A stretch of 64,000 nt of DNA from Brachybacterium sp. YJGR34. GTDB taxonomy: Bacteria > Actinomycetota > Actinomycetes > Actinomycetales > Dermabacteraceae. The stretch lies in contig NZ_PNFB01000007.1 of the NCBI RefSeq assembly GCF_003347015.1, forward strand, positions 102,647 through 166,646, given 5' to 3'. The notes beneath the pieces are model-generated. The model was not told the origin of the DNA. It ran no database searches and saw nothing but the letters and a program-made list of their open reading frames with translations. Of the stretch, positions 8,559-16,766 are shown in pieces; position 1 is the first letter of the stretch, and each line of letters begins with the position of its first letter. A program made the translations under genes and the position numbers.

Positions 8559-9590
8559 ATGCGCGCACTGGTGCTGCACGAGAAGAACCGGATGGCCATC
8601 GAGGAGGTCGAGCCCGTCGGCTCCCCCGGCCCGGGCGAGGTGCGGGTCGCCATGCACACCGTCGGCATCTGCGCCTCCGACGTGCACTACTGGACCGACG
8701 GCAAGATCGGTCCCTTCGTCGTCGAGGCGCCGATGGTCCTCGGCCACGAGGGCTCCGGCACCGTGGTCGAGGTGGGCGAGGGCGTGAGCCACCTGAGCGT
8801 CGGCGACCGCGTCGCGATGGAGCCCGGGGTGCCGGACCCCAGCTCCCGCGCCGTGCGCGAGGGCAACTACAACGTCGACCCCGGCGTGCAGTTCTGGGCC
8901 ACGCCGCCGGTGCACGGCTGCCTCACCGACGAGGTCATCCACCCCGCCGCGTACACCTTTGCGCTCCCGGACAGCCTCAGCTACGCCGAGGGCGCCCTCA
9001 TCGAGCCGTTCTCGGTGGGCATGTTCGCCGCCACCAAGGCCGACATCGCGCCCGGGGACGTGGCCGCCGTGGTCGGTGCCGGCACCATCGGCATCATGAC
9101 CGCGATCGCCGCCCGCGCCGGCGGCGCCAGCACCGTGTACATCTCCGACGTGCTGCCCGAGAAGCTCGCCCTGCTCGAGGGCATGGAGGGCATCGTCCCG
9201 GTCGACGCCACGACGGAGGACCTCGGCGAGCGCGTCCGCGCCGAGACCGGCGGCTGGGGTCCCCAGGTCGTCTTCGAGGCCACCGGTGCCGCTCCCGCGT
9301 ACAAGAACCTGTGGAGCCTGCCGGCCCCCGGCGGCCGCATCGTCCTGGTGGGAATGCCCGTGGACCCGGTGCCCTTCGACATCGCCACCGCACAGAGCCG
9401 CGGCATCTCGCTCGAGACCGTGTTCCGCTACGCGAACGTCTACCAGAAGGCCATCGACCTCGCCGCGACCGACGCCGTGGACCTCGGCCGCTTCGTCTCG
9501 GAGACCTTCTCCTTCGACGACTCCGTCGGCGCCTTCGAGCGCTTCCTCGAGGGCCGGCCGACGGACGTGAAGATCCAGATCACCTTGTGA
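8559..9590 (+). CDS. Zinc-dependent medium-chain dehydrogenase, sorbitol/xylitol type
   Basis: 343 residues from ATG 8559, with AAAGGGAG just upstream; the in-frame extension to 8400 has no ribosome site. Catalytic zinc ligands are visible as C38 (GICASD) and H63-E64 (GHEGSG), with a further Glu in LIEPFSVG. A Rossmann motif GAGTIG near residue 170 binds NAD(P). The stretch where alcohol dehydrogenases carry four structural-zinc cysteines is instead [14 protein letters not shown], as in animal sorbitol dehydrogenases, so the likely substrates are polyols (sorbitol, xylitol). It overlaps the next gene by GTGA, so the two are probably co-transcribed. The exact substrate is not readable from sequence. 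Confidence 0.85.
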   Translation: MRALVLHEKNRMAIEEVEPVGSPGPGEVRVAMHTVGICASDVHYWTDGKIGPFVVEAPMVLGHEGSGTVVEVGEGVSHLSVGDRVAMEPGVPDPSSRAVREGNYNVDPGVQFWATPPVHGCLTDEVIHPAAYTFALPDSLSYAEGALIEPFSVGMFAATKADIAPGDVAAVVGAGTIGIMTAIAARAGGASTVYISDVLPEKLALLEGMEGIVPVDATTEDLGERVRAETGGWGPQVVFEATGAAPAYKNLWSLPAPGGRIVLVGMPVDPVPFDIATAQSRGISLETVFRYANVYQKAIDLAATDAVDLGRFVSETFSFDDSVGAFERFLEGRPTDVKIQITL

Positions 9591-10150
9591 GGATCCATCT
9601 CCTCCGGCATGCGATGCCCGTCCCGGATCCGAGCGCAGCGCCCACCGACTGGCCGCTGAGCGAGTCCGGGAGGGCGGCGGCGATCGCGCTGCGGGACCGC
9701 GTGCCGGAGGAGATCCAGGTGCTCAGCAGCCCGGAGGTGAAGGCCGTCGAGACCGCTGTGCTCGTCACGGGCCGCGTGCCGCGGCTGGACGCGCGGTTCG
9801 GCGAGGTCACCCGTCCCGGGGAGCCCTTCGACGAGGCGGTGCGCGACCGGCGCCGGGCCTGGGTCGGGGACCGTCACGACGAGCGGCACCGGGGGTGGGA
9901 GACCCCGCACGAGGCCGGACGACGCTTCGGGGACGCGCTGAGCGAGCACCCGGGTGAGGATCTGCTGGTCGCCACCCATGGCATGGTGATGACGTCCTGG
10001 CTCGCCAGCATCGGGCTGCTCCTCCGCGGAGAGGAGGCCGCGGCGTTCTGGGAGGCACTGACCTTCCCCGATCTGGTCGGTGTGGAGGTCTCTGCGACCG
10101 GCGCGAGGATCATCGGCCACGGAGTGCCCGGACGCCCGCTCAGCCGTTGA
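9587..10150 (+). CDS. Histidine phosphatase family protein
   Basis: 187 residues from GTG 9587, which overlaps the dehydrogenase stop codon by four bases. The N-terminal phosphate pocket reads LLRHAMP, the RH motif of the phosphoglycerate-mutase-like superfamily, with catalytic His 8. The second catalytic His is in LVATHGMVM near residue 128. The length suits a small cofactor-independent phosphatase. Position behind a polyol dehydrogenase hints at a sugar-phosphate substrate, but this is only inference. The 3' end overlaps the convergent small membrane gene by 11 bases. Confidence 0.8.
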   Translation: MRIHLLRHAMPVPDPSAAPTDWPLSESGRAAAIALRDRVPEEIQVLSSPEVKAVETAVLVTGRVPRLDARFGEVTRPGEPFDEAVRDRRRAWVGDRHDERHRGWETPHEAGRRFGDALSEHPGEDLLVATHGMVMTSWLASIGLLLRGEEAAAFWEALTFPDLVGVEVSATGARIIGHGVPGRPLSR

Positions 10151-10433
10151 AGCGGAAGACCCGCTCCCCCACCGCGCCCCAGACGGCGATGAGCGCCGCA
10201 CCGGCACCGAAGGCGTTCAGCTCCCCGCGCCCGTCCTCACCGCGGCGCACCGCGGAGGAGACGAGCACCAGCCCGCCCGCGAGGTTCGCCGCACCCCACA
10301 CGGCGTTGACGGCGGGCGAGGACTCCCGCCCGCCCAGCGGCGTGAGCATGCGCCGGCCGGCGGCGGCGCAGGCCAGATGCGGCAGGCTGTTGGCGCACAG
10401 CACGCCCGCCGCGAGGGCTCGGGTACGGGACAT
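10140..10433 (-). CDS. Small hydrophobic membrane protein, unknown function
   Basis: 97 residues from ATG 10433, chosen because GAGGAGGTCC lies just upstream; the longer start at 10472 has none. Three hydrophobic stretches (about residues 5-20, 38-57 and 72-90) separated by short charged turns suggest an integral membrane protein with three helices. I do not recognise the family. It stands alone between convergent and divergent neighbours. Confidence 0.6.
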   Translation of the reverse strand: MSRTRALAAGVLCANSLPHLACAAAGRRMLTPLGGRESSPAVNAVWGAANLAGGLVLVSSAVRRGEDGRGELNAFGAGAALIAVWGAVGERVFRFNG

Positions 10434-10622
10434 GATGGACCTCCTCGCTCGGCGACGGAACCATCGCATCACGGTGCACCGCCATGGCGGGAGCGACCTT
10501 CGTCGGCCCGTGCCGGGACCTCAGGAGCCCGTGCCGTCGAAGGCCTGCCGGCGCCCTTCGGAGATGACCTCGACCCGGACTCCGAGAGCGATATTCGTGC
10601 CATCGCCGGGGACGCACCCCGC

Positions 10623-10628
10623 TAGCCT
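10623..10628 (+). promoter_or_regulatory. -10 TAGCCT, leaderless promoter of the methyltransferase gene
   Basis: TAGCCT ends six bases before GTG 10635, so transcription should begin at the start codon. No ribosome site is present. Confidence 0.6.
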
Positions 10629-10634
10629 CGAGCC

Positions 10635-11378
10635 GTGAGCACCCATGAGGACACCCGCCGCGCCTGGGACGAGGCCTCCCGCAAGCATGTCGTGGAGTAC
10701 GCCGAGCACCTCGAGCAGGCACGCACCGCGCGCCTGTGGCCGGTCGAGGAGGAGCTGCTCGCGCCGCTGATCGACGATGCGGAGGTGCTGCATCCGCAGA
10801 GCGGTCACGGGCTCGACGATCACGCCCTGCTCCGCCTCGGAGCGCGCAGCGTGGTGGGGATCGACTACAGCCCCACCGCCGTCGGCGCCGCGCAGCGCCG
10901 GGCCGAGGAGCTCGGCGTTCCCTGCCGCTACGAGGTCGCCGAGCTGCCGGACACGGGCCTGCCGGAGGCCTGCGCGGACCTCGTCTACACCGGCAAGGGC
11001 GCACTGATCTGGATGGGTGATCTCGACGCCTGGGCGGCAGAGATGCACCGGCTGCTGCGTCCGGGCGGGCACCTGTTCGTCTACGAGGCCCATCCCCTGG
11101 TCCCGCTGTGGAGCTGGGACGCGACCGAGGCGTGGGTGCGCAGCGATCGCAGCTACTTCGCCGCCTCGCACGTCAACGACACCTTCCCCGCCCGCGGGGC
11201 GACCGAGCACCAGCGCACCCTGGCCCAGCTGGTCATGACCCTGCAGCGTGCCGGCTTCGCCCTGCAGCACCTGGCCGAGCATCCCGATCCGTTCTGGATG
11301 CCGGAGGACGGCGAGCGCGCCGCGGCCTGGGACGGGCGTCTGCCCAACGCGATCAGCCTGCTGGCCGTGCGGAGCTGA
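10635..11378 (+). CDS. Class I SAM-dependent methyltransferase, substrate unknown
   Basis: 247 residues. The centre has a methyltransferase-11-like layout: GARSVVGIDYS near residue 77 ends strand 2 with an acidic residue for the ribose, and MHRLLRPGGHLFVYE near residue 145 is the strand-5 motif. The usual glycine-rich motif I (DLGCGxG) is replaced by LHPQSGHG, which keeps two glycines and a general shape only. Aromatic-rich C-terminal part (FWMPED) is typical of small-molecule methylases in actinobacteria. Start GTG 10635 appears leaderless. Transcription is independent of neighbours; the substrate cannot be read. Confidence 0.78.
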   Translation: MSTHEDTRRAWDEASRKHVVEYAEHLEQARTARLWPVEEELLAPLIDDAEVLHPQSGHGLDDHALLRLGARSVVGIDYSPTAVGAAQRRAEELGVPCRYEVAELPDTGLPEACADLVYTGKGALIWMGDLDAWAAEMHRLLRPGGHLFVYEAHPLVPLWSWDATEAWVRSDRSYFAASHVNDTFPARGATEHQRTLAQLVMTLQRAGFALQHLAEHPDPFWMPEDGERAAAWDGRLPNAISLLAVRS

Positions 11379-11534
11379 TCACCTCGGCGCGTCCCCCGGG
11401 CCCGGCGTGGGGCACGATGGCGAGCATCGCGACGTACGGCGAGGGCCTGGGCAGCTCCTCCTCGCGCGCTGCGCCGCAGGACGGGAGGCCCGCCCTGCCC
11501 CGACTCGCGCGCCGCCGACCACGAGGAGCACAAG

Positions 11535-12656
11535 GTGACCACGATCCACTGGACCGAGGGGGACGCTCCGCAGTCCGCGCTCTGGCACTCCGAGAACGGG
11601 GCGCCGGCCCCGCGCCGCGTCGTCGTCGCGGACGACCGGATGACGGCCGATGCGGCGCACCGGCTGGCCTGCGAGGGCACCGCCCTGCTGTGGCGGGGCG
11701 ACTACCCGGGCGCGCGCCAGCTGCTGCAGGCGATGGGCCGACGGATCGATCGCAAGCCCGCACCCCGCGGGAAGGACCTCGCGGAGTCCTTCCACCTCCA
11801 TCGCCGATCCCGCAGCCACCGCGCCCGCGTGCTGGGCCATCTCCTGGTCGTGCTGGAGGCGGACCACACCCTGGCTCTGCGCCGCGCCCCGGAGGTGCGC
11901 GAGGCGTGCACCGAGGCGTACGGGCCGTCCACCGCGCCGCGGGCCGTCGCGCTCACCGAGCTGCAGGGGGTGATCGGCGCGCATCAGTGGCGCCTCAAGG
12001 GCGTGGAGATCCCCGCCCTGGGGGCTCGCATCCACCCGCACTACGGCGTGTTCTCCCCGGTCCGCGGGGAGTACATCGATCTGGTGGCCGAGGCGCCGCT
12101 GCCCGCTGCGGCGGTCGGCGGCACCGCCTTCGACCTCGGCACGGGCACGGGGGTGCTCGCCGCGGTCCTGGCCCGCCGCGGCATCGGCCGCGTGGTCGCC
12201 ACCGACATCAGCCCGCGCGCCCTGGTCTGCGCCCGGGAGAACATCGCCGCGCTGGAGCTCTCCGGGCAGGTCGACGTCCAGGGCCCGGACCTGTTCCCCG
12301 ACGGGCGCGCGGACCTCGTCGTCTGCAATCCTCCGTGGATCCCGGCCCGGCCCACCTCGGTGGTGGAGCTCGGCGTCTACGACGACGGCAGCGGCATGCT
12401 CCGCGCGTTCCTCGACGGGCTCACCGCGCATCTGAGCCCCGGCGGCGAGGGCTGGCTGGTGCTCTCGGACCTCGCCGAGCGCCTCGGCCTGCGCCGCCGC
12501 GAGGAGCTGTCGGCCCGGATCGAGGCGGCGGGACTGCGCGTGGTGGATCGCACGGACACCCGGCCGCGACATCCGCGCGCGCGGGACTCCTCGGATCCAC
12601 TGCATGCCGCCCGCGCCGCGGAGGTCACCTCGCTCTGGCGCCTGGCGCCCGCCTGA
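11535..12656 (+). CDS. SAM-dependent methyltransferase of the HemK/RlmG-like NPPW group
   Basis: 373 residues from GTG 11535 with ACGAGGAG eight bases upstream. The C-terminal half is a Rossmann methyltransferase: FDLGTGTGVLAAVLARRG near residue 195 binds SAM, ATDISPRAL near 222 contacts the ribose, and VVCNPPWIP near 262 is the NPP(Y/F/W) motif of enzymes that methylate the amide or exocyclic amine nitrogen of glutamine, adenine or guanine. The N-terminal 160 residues are less conserved and may recognise substrate. The NPPW pattern and two-part layout resemble rRNA guanine methylases of the RsmC/RlmG type; protein glutamine methylation is an alternative. Confidence 0.78.
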   Translation: MTTIHWTEGDAPQSALWHSENGAPAPRRVVVADDRMTADAAHRLACEGTALLWRGDYPGARQLLQAMGRRIDRKPAPRGKDLAESFHLHRRSRSHRARVLGHLLVVLEADHTLALRRAPEVREACTEAYGPSTAPRAVALTELQGVIGAHQWRLKGVEIPALGARIHPHYGVFSPVRGEYIDLVAEAPLPAAAVGGTAFDLGTGTGVLAAVLARRGIGRVVATDISPRALVCARENIAALELSGQVDVQGPDLFPDGRADLVVCNPPWIPARPTSVVELGVYDDGSGMLRAFLDGLTAHLSPGGEGWLVLSDLAERLGLRRREELSARIEAAGLRVVDRTDTRPRHPRARDSSDPLHAARAAEVTSLWRLAPA

Positions 12657-12718
12657 GGAGCGACGACCGCTCGCGAGGGAGCCGGTGCGTCGTTCGGTCG
12701 GCGCGAGGAGCGTCCGGC

Positions 12719-13561
12719 TCAGCGCGTCGCGTAGAAGGCCACGGCCGAGGCGGCGGCCACGTTCAGCGAGTCCACGCCGTGCATCATCGGGATCGTCACC
12801 CGACGGTCCAGCCGCTGATCCGTCGTCTCCAGCAGCCCGTGGCCCTCGCTGCCCAGCACGAGCGCGAGATCGCGGGGGTCCTCGGCGACGAGCTCGTCGA
12901 GGGTGATCGCCCCCTCCCCCAACGTCAGTCCGGCCACCGTGTAACCCGCCTCCTGCAGCTCGTCGATCGCCCCGGGCCAGTGCTCGATCCGCGTCCACGG
13001 CACCTGGAAGACGGTGCCCATGGAGACGCGCACGCTGCGGCGGTACAGCGGGTCGGCGCAGGTCGGCGTCACGAGGATCGCGTCCACGCCCATCGCGGCG
13101 GCGGAGCGGAAGCAGGCGCCCACGTTCGTGTGGTCCACCAGGCCCTCGAGGATCGCCACCCGAGAGCGACGCCCCGCCCCGGAGCTCTCGCCGCCTCGCG
13201 CCCCGGCCAGCAGCTCGGCGACCGTCGGCAGCACCGGACGCTGCATCGCGGCGAGCGCCCCGCGGTGCAGGTGGAAGCCGGTGAGCTGCTCGAGCAGCGG
13301 CTCCTCCCCCACGAAGACGGGCACCTCGGGGAAGCGGGAGTACAGCGGCGCGAAGCGCTCAAGCCACTTCTCGCTCATGAGGAAGGAGCGCGGCGCCATC
13401 CCGGCGGCCAGCGCGCGGGAGATCACCTCGTAACTCTCGGCCATGAACAGCCCGCGCTCGACCTCGACGCGCGAGCGCAGGCGCACATCGGTCATGCGCA
13501 GGTAGTCGTCCAGCGCCGGATCGGCGAGGTCCGTGATCCGGCGCAGCTGGGGGGCCTCCAC
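12719..13561 (-). CDS. TrmH/SpoU-family RNA 2'-O-methyltransferase
   Basis: 280 residues. The C-terminal 160 residues have the knotted SPOUT fold signatures: DHTNVGACFRSAAAMGVDAIL near residue 140 (motif 1, Asn and Arg), LALVLGSEGHGL near 220 (motif 2), and MMHGVDSLNVAAASAVAFY near 258 (motif 3). The N-terminal part resembles an RNA-binding L30-like domain. Start GTG 13561 lies seven bases after the stop codon of the ABC ATPase gene, so they form an operon. Such enzymes methylate ribose in rRNA or tRNA; the target nucleotide is unknown. Two further SPOUT methylases lie at the right end of this window. Confidence 0.88.
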   Translation of the reverse strand: MEAPQLRRITDLADPALDDYLRMTDVRLRSRVEVERGLFMAESYEVISRALAAGMAPRSFLMSEKWLERFAPLYSRFPEVPVFVGEEPLLEQLTGFHLHRGALAAMQRPVLPTVAELLAGARGGESSGAGRRSRVAILEGLVDHTNVGACFRSAAAMGVDAILVTPTCADPLYRRSVRVSMGTVFQVPWTRIEHWPGAIDELQEAGYTVAGLTLGEGAITLDELVAEDPRDLALVLGSEGHGLLETTDQRLDRRVTIPMMHGVDSLNVAAASAVAFYATR

Positions 13562-13568
13562 GCCGGCG

Positions 13569-14360
13569 TCAGTTCAGCGAGAGCGAGCGCGCGGTGAAGC
13601 GCTCCCCGCGCTGCTCGACCACCAGCGGCAGCCCGAAGGTGCGGGTGAGGTTCTGGGAGGTGAGGGTCTGCTCGATCGGGCCGGCCTCGACGATCTCCCC
13701 TTCGCGCAGCAGCACGACATGGGTGTAGCCCGGCGGGATCTCCTCGACGTGGTGGGTGACCAGAACGGTCACCGGGGTCGCCGGGTCCTTGGCGAGGCGG
13801 CCCAGGGTGCGCACCAGGGATTCGCGGCCACCCAGGTCCAGGCCCGCGGCGGGCTCGTCCAGGAGGAGCAGCTCGGGGTCGGTCATGAGGGCGCGAGCGG
13901 CGAGCACGCGCTTGCGCTCGCCGGTGGAGAGGGTGCCGAACATCCGCTCGCCCAGATCGCCGACGCCGAAGGCCGCCAGCAGCGTCCGGGCGCGCTCGAG
14001 GTCGACCGCGTCGTACTCCTCGCGCCAGCGGCCCACCACGCCGTAGCCGGCGGTGACCACGACGTTCTCCGCCGTCTCCTCGGCCGGGATCGTCTCGGCG
14101 AGCTCCTGGCTGGCCAGGCCGATCAGCGGGCGCAGCTCGAAGATGTCGACCTTCCCGAGCGTCTCGTCGAGGATGCCGACCGTCCCCGAGGTGGGGTGCA
14201 GGCGTGCCGCGAGCAGGCGCGTGAGGGTGGACTTGCCGGCCCCGTTGGGGCCCAGGACCGCCCAGCGCTCCCCCTCCCCGATCTCGAGGGACACGGTGCG
14301 AAGGAGGTCCTTCCCGCTGCGTCGGACGGTCACGTCGGTCAGAGAAGCTGCTGCGGCCAT
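13569..14360 (-). CDS. ABC-type ATP-binding protein
   Basis: 263 residues. Walker A is GPNGAGKST (residues 37-45), the signature is LSTGERKR near 145 (LSGGE variant), Walker B is LLLLDEPAAGLDL near 165, and the switch His is in VTHHVEE near 205. No permease gene adjoins; the nearest partner is the RNA methylase downstream. The overall pattern, with EIPPGYTHVVLLREG near 210, matches the YlmA-like ATPases of actinobacteria, whose transported substrate is not established. The start ATG 14360 follows a TAGGCT -10 by six bases and has no ribosome site, so the mRNA is probably leaderless. Confidence 0.85.
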   Translation of the reverse strand: MAAAASLTDVTVRRSGKDLLRTVSLEIGEGERWAVLGPNGAGKSTLTRLLAARLHPTSGTVGILDETLGKVDIFELRPLIGLASQELAETIPAEETAENVVVTAGYGVVGRWREEYDAVDLERARTLLAAFGVGDLGERMFGTLSTGERKRVLAARALMTDPELLLLDEPAAGLDLGGRESLVRTLGRLAKDPATPVTVLVTHHVEEIPPGYTHVVLLREGEIVEAGPIEQTLTSQNLTRTFGLPLVVEQRGERFTARSLSLN

Positions 14361-14366
14361 GCTCCG

Positions 14367-14372
14367 AGCCTA
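14367..14372 (-). promoter_or_regulatory. -10 TAGGCT, leaderless promoter of the ABC ATPase gene
   Basis: On the minus strand TAGGCT is followed by CGGAGC and then the ATG, placing the transcription start at the start codon. Confidence 0.6.
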
Positions 14373-14419
14373 TCGTCCTCGGAGGCCCCCTCTGCTCCCG
14401 CGTGGCGGACGCCTCGCCC

Positions 14420-14425
14420 TAGACT
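14420..14425 (+). promoter_or_regulatory. Probable -10 (TAGACT) of the RNB nuclease gene
   Basis: TAGACT lies 34 bases before GTG 14460, giving a leader of about 28 bases that contains the GAAGGAGG ribosome site. This contrasts with the leaderless gene reading the other way. Confidence 0.45.
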
Positions 14426-14459
14426 GACCGGGCCCGATCCGCCGCTGAAGGAGGTCGCC

Positions 14460-15962
14460 GTGCCCCACCGCCCCGTCGCCCTGCACGCCTCGCGGGGGTC
14501 CGTCGCGGCCGCCGTGGTCCGAGAGGGCATCGACGCCCTGCTCGCCGAGCACGAGGACGAGGTGCCGCTGGGCTTCCCGCCCGAGGTGCTCGCCGAGGCC
14601 GAGCGCGCCGCCGCCCGCGAGCTCACCGACCTCGAGCGAGCGGACCGCACGGACGTCCCGTTCGTGACCCTGGATCCGGCCACCTCCACGGATCTCGACC
14701 AGGCCATGCACCTCGAACGGTCCGGGGACGGCTACCGGGTGCTCTACGCGATCGCGGACGTGCCCTGGTTCGTGCCCCTGGACGGGCCGCTCGACCACGA
14801 GGCGCGGCGCCGCGGCGAGACCCTGTACCTGCCGGACCGCCGGATCCCCCTGCACCCGGAGATCCTCTCCGAGGGCGCGGCCTCACTGCTGCCGGAGCAG
14901 ACCACCACCGCCTTCGTCTGGCAGCTGGATCTCGATGCGCGCGGCGCGGTCCAGGGGATCGGCCTGGAACGGGCGCTGGTGCGCTCGCGCGCCAAGCTCG
15001 GCTACGACGAGGTGCAGGCCGCGCTCGACCGCGGCGAGGGTCATCCCACCATGGTGCTGCTGGAGGAGATCGGCGCGCTGCGCGGACAGCTCGAGGCCGA
15101 GCGCGGCGGGGCGAGCCTGAACGTCCCCGAGCAGGAGGTCCTCGCCGAGGGCGAGCGGGTGCACCTGGCCTGGCGCACCCCGAATCCGATCGAGGACGCC
15201 AACGCGCAGGTGTCCCTCATGACCGGCATGGCGGCCGCCTCCCTGATGCTCGAGCACGGCGCGGGGATCCTGCGCACCATGCCGCCCGCCTCGCCCCGGG
15301 CCGTGGACCGCTTCCGCCGGCAGACCGAGGTGCTGGGTGTGCCCTGGCCCGCCGAGCAGGGGTACGGCGCCTATCTCGCCTCCCTGACCTGGCGCGACCC
15401 CGTGCATCTCGCGCTGCTGAACCAGGCCGCGACCCTCTTCCGCGGCGCGTCCTACACGGCGTTCACGCGGCACGAGGAGATCCCGGAGCAGCCCGAGCAG
15501 GCCGCGATCGCCGCCCCGTACGCGCACGCCACCGCGCCTCTGCGCCGGCTGGTGGATCGCTTCGTGCTGCTGGTCTGCCACGCCCATGCTCGCGGCAGCG
15601 CCCCTGCCCCGGAGCTGCTGGCGGTCCTCGGCGAGATCCCCGCGGCGATGCAGCGCTCGGGCGCCGCCGCGGGCACCCTCGAGCGCGAGGCGATCCGGCT
15701 GGTGGAGACGGCGGCGCTGGCCACGCAGGTGGGCGAGGTCCTCGACGCCTCGGTCATCGAGCGCCGAGAGGCCCGCGAGGGCGACGGTGCCGAGGGCTCC
15801 CCCGCCCGGGTGGAGGTCCAGCTCACGGAGCCGCCGGTGACCGCGTGGGTGACGATGGACGCGCCGATCGGCGCGCGGGTGCGGGTGCGCGTGGACTCGG
15901 TCGACCCCCTCGCGCGGCGGGCGACGCTCGTCGCGGCGGACGACGCCGCGGGAGCCGCATGA
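14460..15962 (+). CDS. RNB-domain exoribonuclease (RNase II/R-like, short form)
   Basis: 500 residues from GTG 14460, chosen for GAAGGAGG seven bases upstream. The RNB catalytic domain begins near residue 68; the metal-binding signature reads D72-x5-D78-L-D80-Q81. RNase II has four aspartates there, the third being essential; here the fourth position is Gln. YAIADVPWFV and RRRGETLYLPDRRIPLHPE are further RNB motifs. The protein lacks the N-terminal cold-shock domains and has only a weak S1-like strand region at the C-terminus (WVTMDAPIGARVRVRVDSVDP), so it is much shorter than RNase R (about 800 residues). Role: probably 3'-5' RNA decay. It is translationally coupled to the next gene. Confidence 0.85.
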   Translation: MPHRPVALHASRGSVAAAVVREGIDALLAEHEDEVPLGFPPEVLAEAERAAARELTDLERADRTDVPFVTLDPATSTDLDQAMHLERSGDGYRVLYAIADVPWFVPLDGPLDHEARRRGETLYLPDRRIPLHPEILSEGAASLLPEQTTTAFVWQLDLDARGAVQGIGLERALVRSRAKLGYDEVQAALDRGEGHPTMVLLEEIGALRGQLEAERGGASLNVPEQEVLAEGERVHLAWRTPNPIEDANAQVSLMTGMAAASLMLEHGAGILRTMPPASPRAVDRFRRQTEVLGVPWPAEQGYGAYLASLTWRDPVHLALLNQAATLFRGASYTAFTRHEEIPEQPEQAAIAAPYAHATAPLRRLVDRFVLLVCHAHARGSAPAPELLAVLGEIPAAMQRSGAAAGTLEREAIRLVETAALATQVGEVLDASVIERREAREGDGAEGSPARVEVQLTEPPVTAWVTMDAPIGARVRVRVDSVDPLARRATLVAADDAAGAA

Positions 15963-16753
15963 GCCCCGCGGACCCCGCCGCCGCGGGCCGGGATCTCGTG
16001 GCCCTGCCCCGGGCGGCGGTGCTCATGCTGTGGACCTCCGTCTACCTGCGCGGTGATCTGGGGCCCGACGACGCCGCCGCGCTGAGCGACGGGGTGGGGC
16101 GCGGCGTGCCCGGCGGGGAGGGCGAGGACCTCTTCACGTGGATGACCGCGCTGCGCCGCCTGCCGCTGGCCCAGCTGCGCCTGGTCCTTCCTGTGCCCGG
16201 CCGGATCGCCGGGCTCGTGGGACCGCCCGCGGCGATCACCGCGGCGCTCGAGGCGGAGCAGGCGGTGGTCGTGACCGCCGCCGGCATCGCCGACCACACC
16301 CTGGTCCCGGAGGTGGTCGACGACGAGGTGGAGGGCCGGCGGGTCCACGCGGTCTCCTGGCGACGGATCGCGGCGCCCCTGGGGGCGCAGGTCGCCCCCG
16401 CAGCATCCTCGGGCGGCGCCCGCGAGGAGCTGCTGCACGCCCTGCGGCGCGCCGCGACCGGCAGCGTGGAGCTGGACCTGGTTCCCGACGAGCCCGTGGA
16501 GTCCGCGCGGATCCCGCCGGGCTGGACCTCCACCGCGCTGCCGCGGCACCTGGATCCGGGAGCGGCGCACCTGCTCTCCCTCGCCGCGCGCACGCTCCTG
16601 CTGACCCGCTCCGAGATCGACGAGGGTCACGGCCACACCGTGCACCTCGCCGAGGCGCTGGCCCGGCGCGGCCTGCTCGACGAGCTGCACGACGCGGCCC
16701 GGGCGGCGCTGGTCGAGACCGTCGAGCGGATCGTCGCCGCCGACGAGCGCTGA
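15959..16753 (+). CDS. Conserved actinobacterial protein of unknown function
   Basis: 264 residues from ATG 15959, overlapping the nuclease stop codon (ATGA). The N-terminal third includes LVALPRAAVLMLWTSVYLRG and later LAQLRLVLPVPGRIAGLVGP, an arrangement that looks like a soluble alpha/beta protein; no signal peptide, membrane helix or catalytic motif is recognised. The same operon position behind an RNB nuclease suggests a linked role, but that is inference only. The 3' end faces glgA with a 13-base gap. Confidence 0.6.
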   Translation: MSPADPAAAGRDLVALPRAAVLMLWTSVYLRGDLGPDDAAALSDGVGRGVPGGEGEDLFTWMTALRRLPLAQLRLVLPVPGRIAGLVGPPAAITAALEAEQAVVVTAAGIADHTLVPEVVDDEVEGRRVHAVSWRRIAAPLGAQVAPAASSGGAREELLHALRRAATGSVELDLVPDEPVESARIPPGWTSTALPRHLDPGAAHLLSLAARTLLLTRSEIDEGHGHTVHLAEALARRGLLDELHDAARAALVETVERIVAADER

Positions 16754-16766
16754 CCCCCGGGAGGGC

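Noticed and set aside
10434..10634. Possible small RNA or riboswitch in the 200-base gap before the methyltransferase gene
   Set aside because: No conserved aptamer pieces, strong hairpin or terminator were found, and the leaderless promoter leaves no 5' leader.
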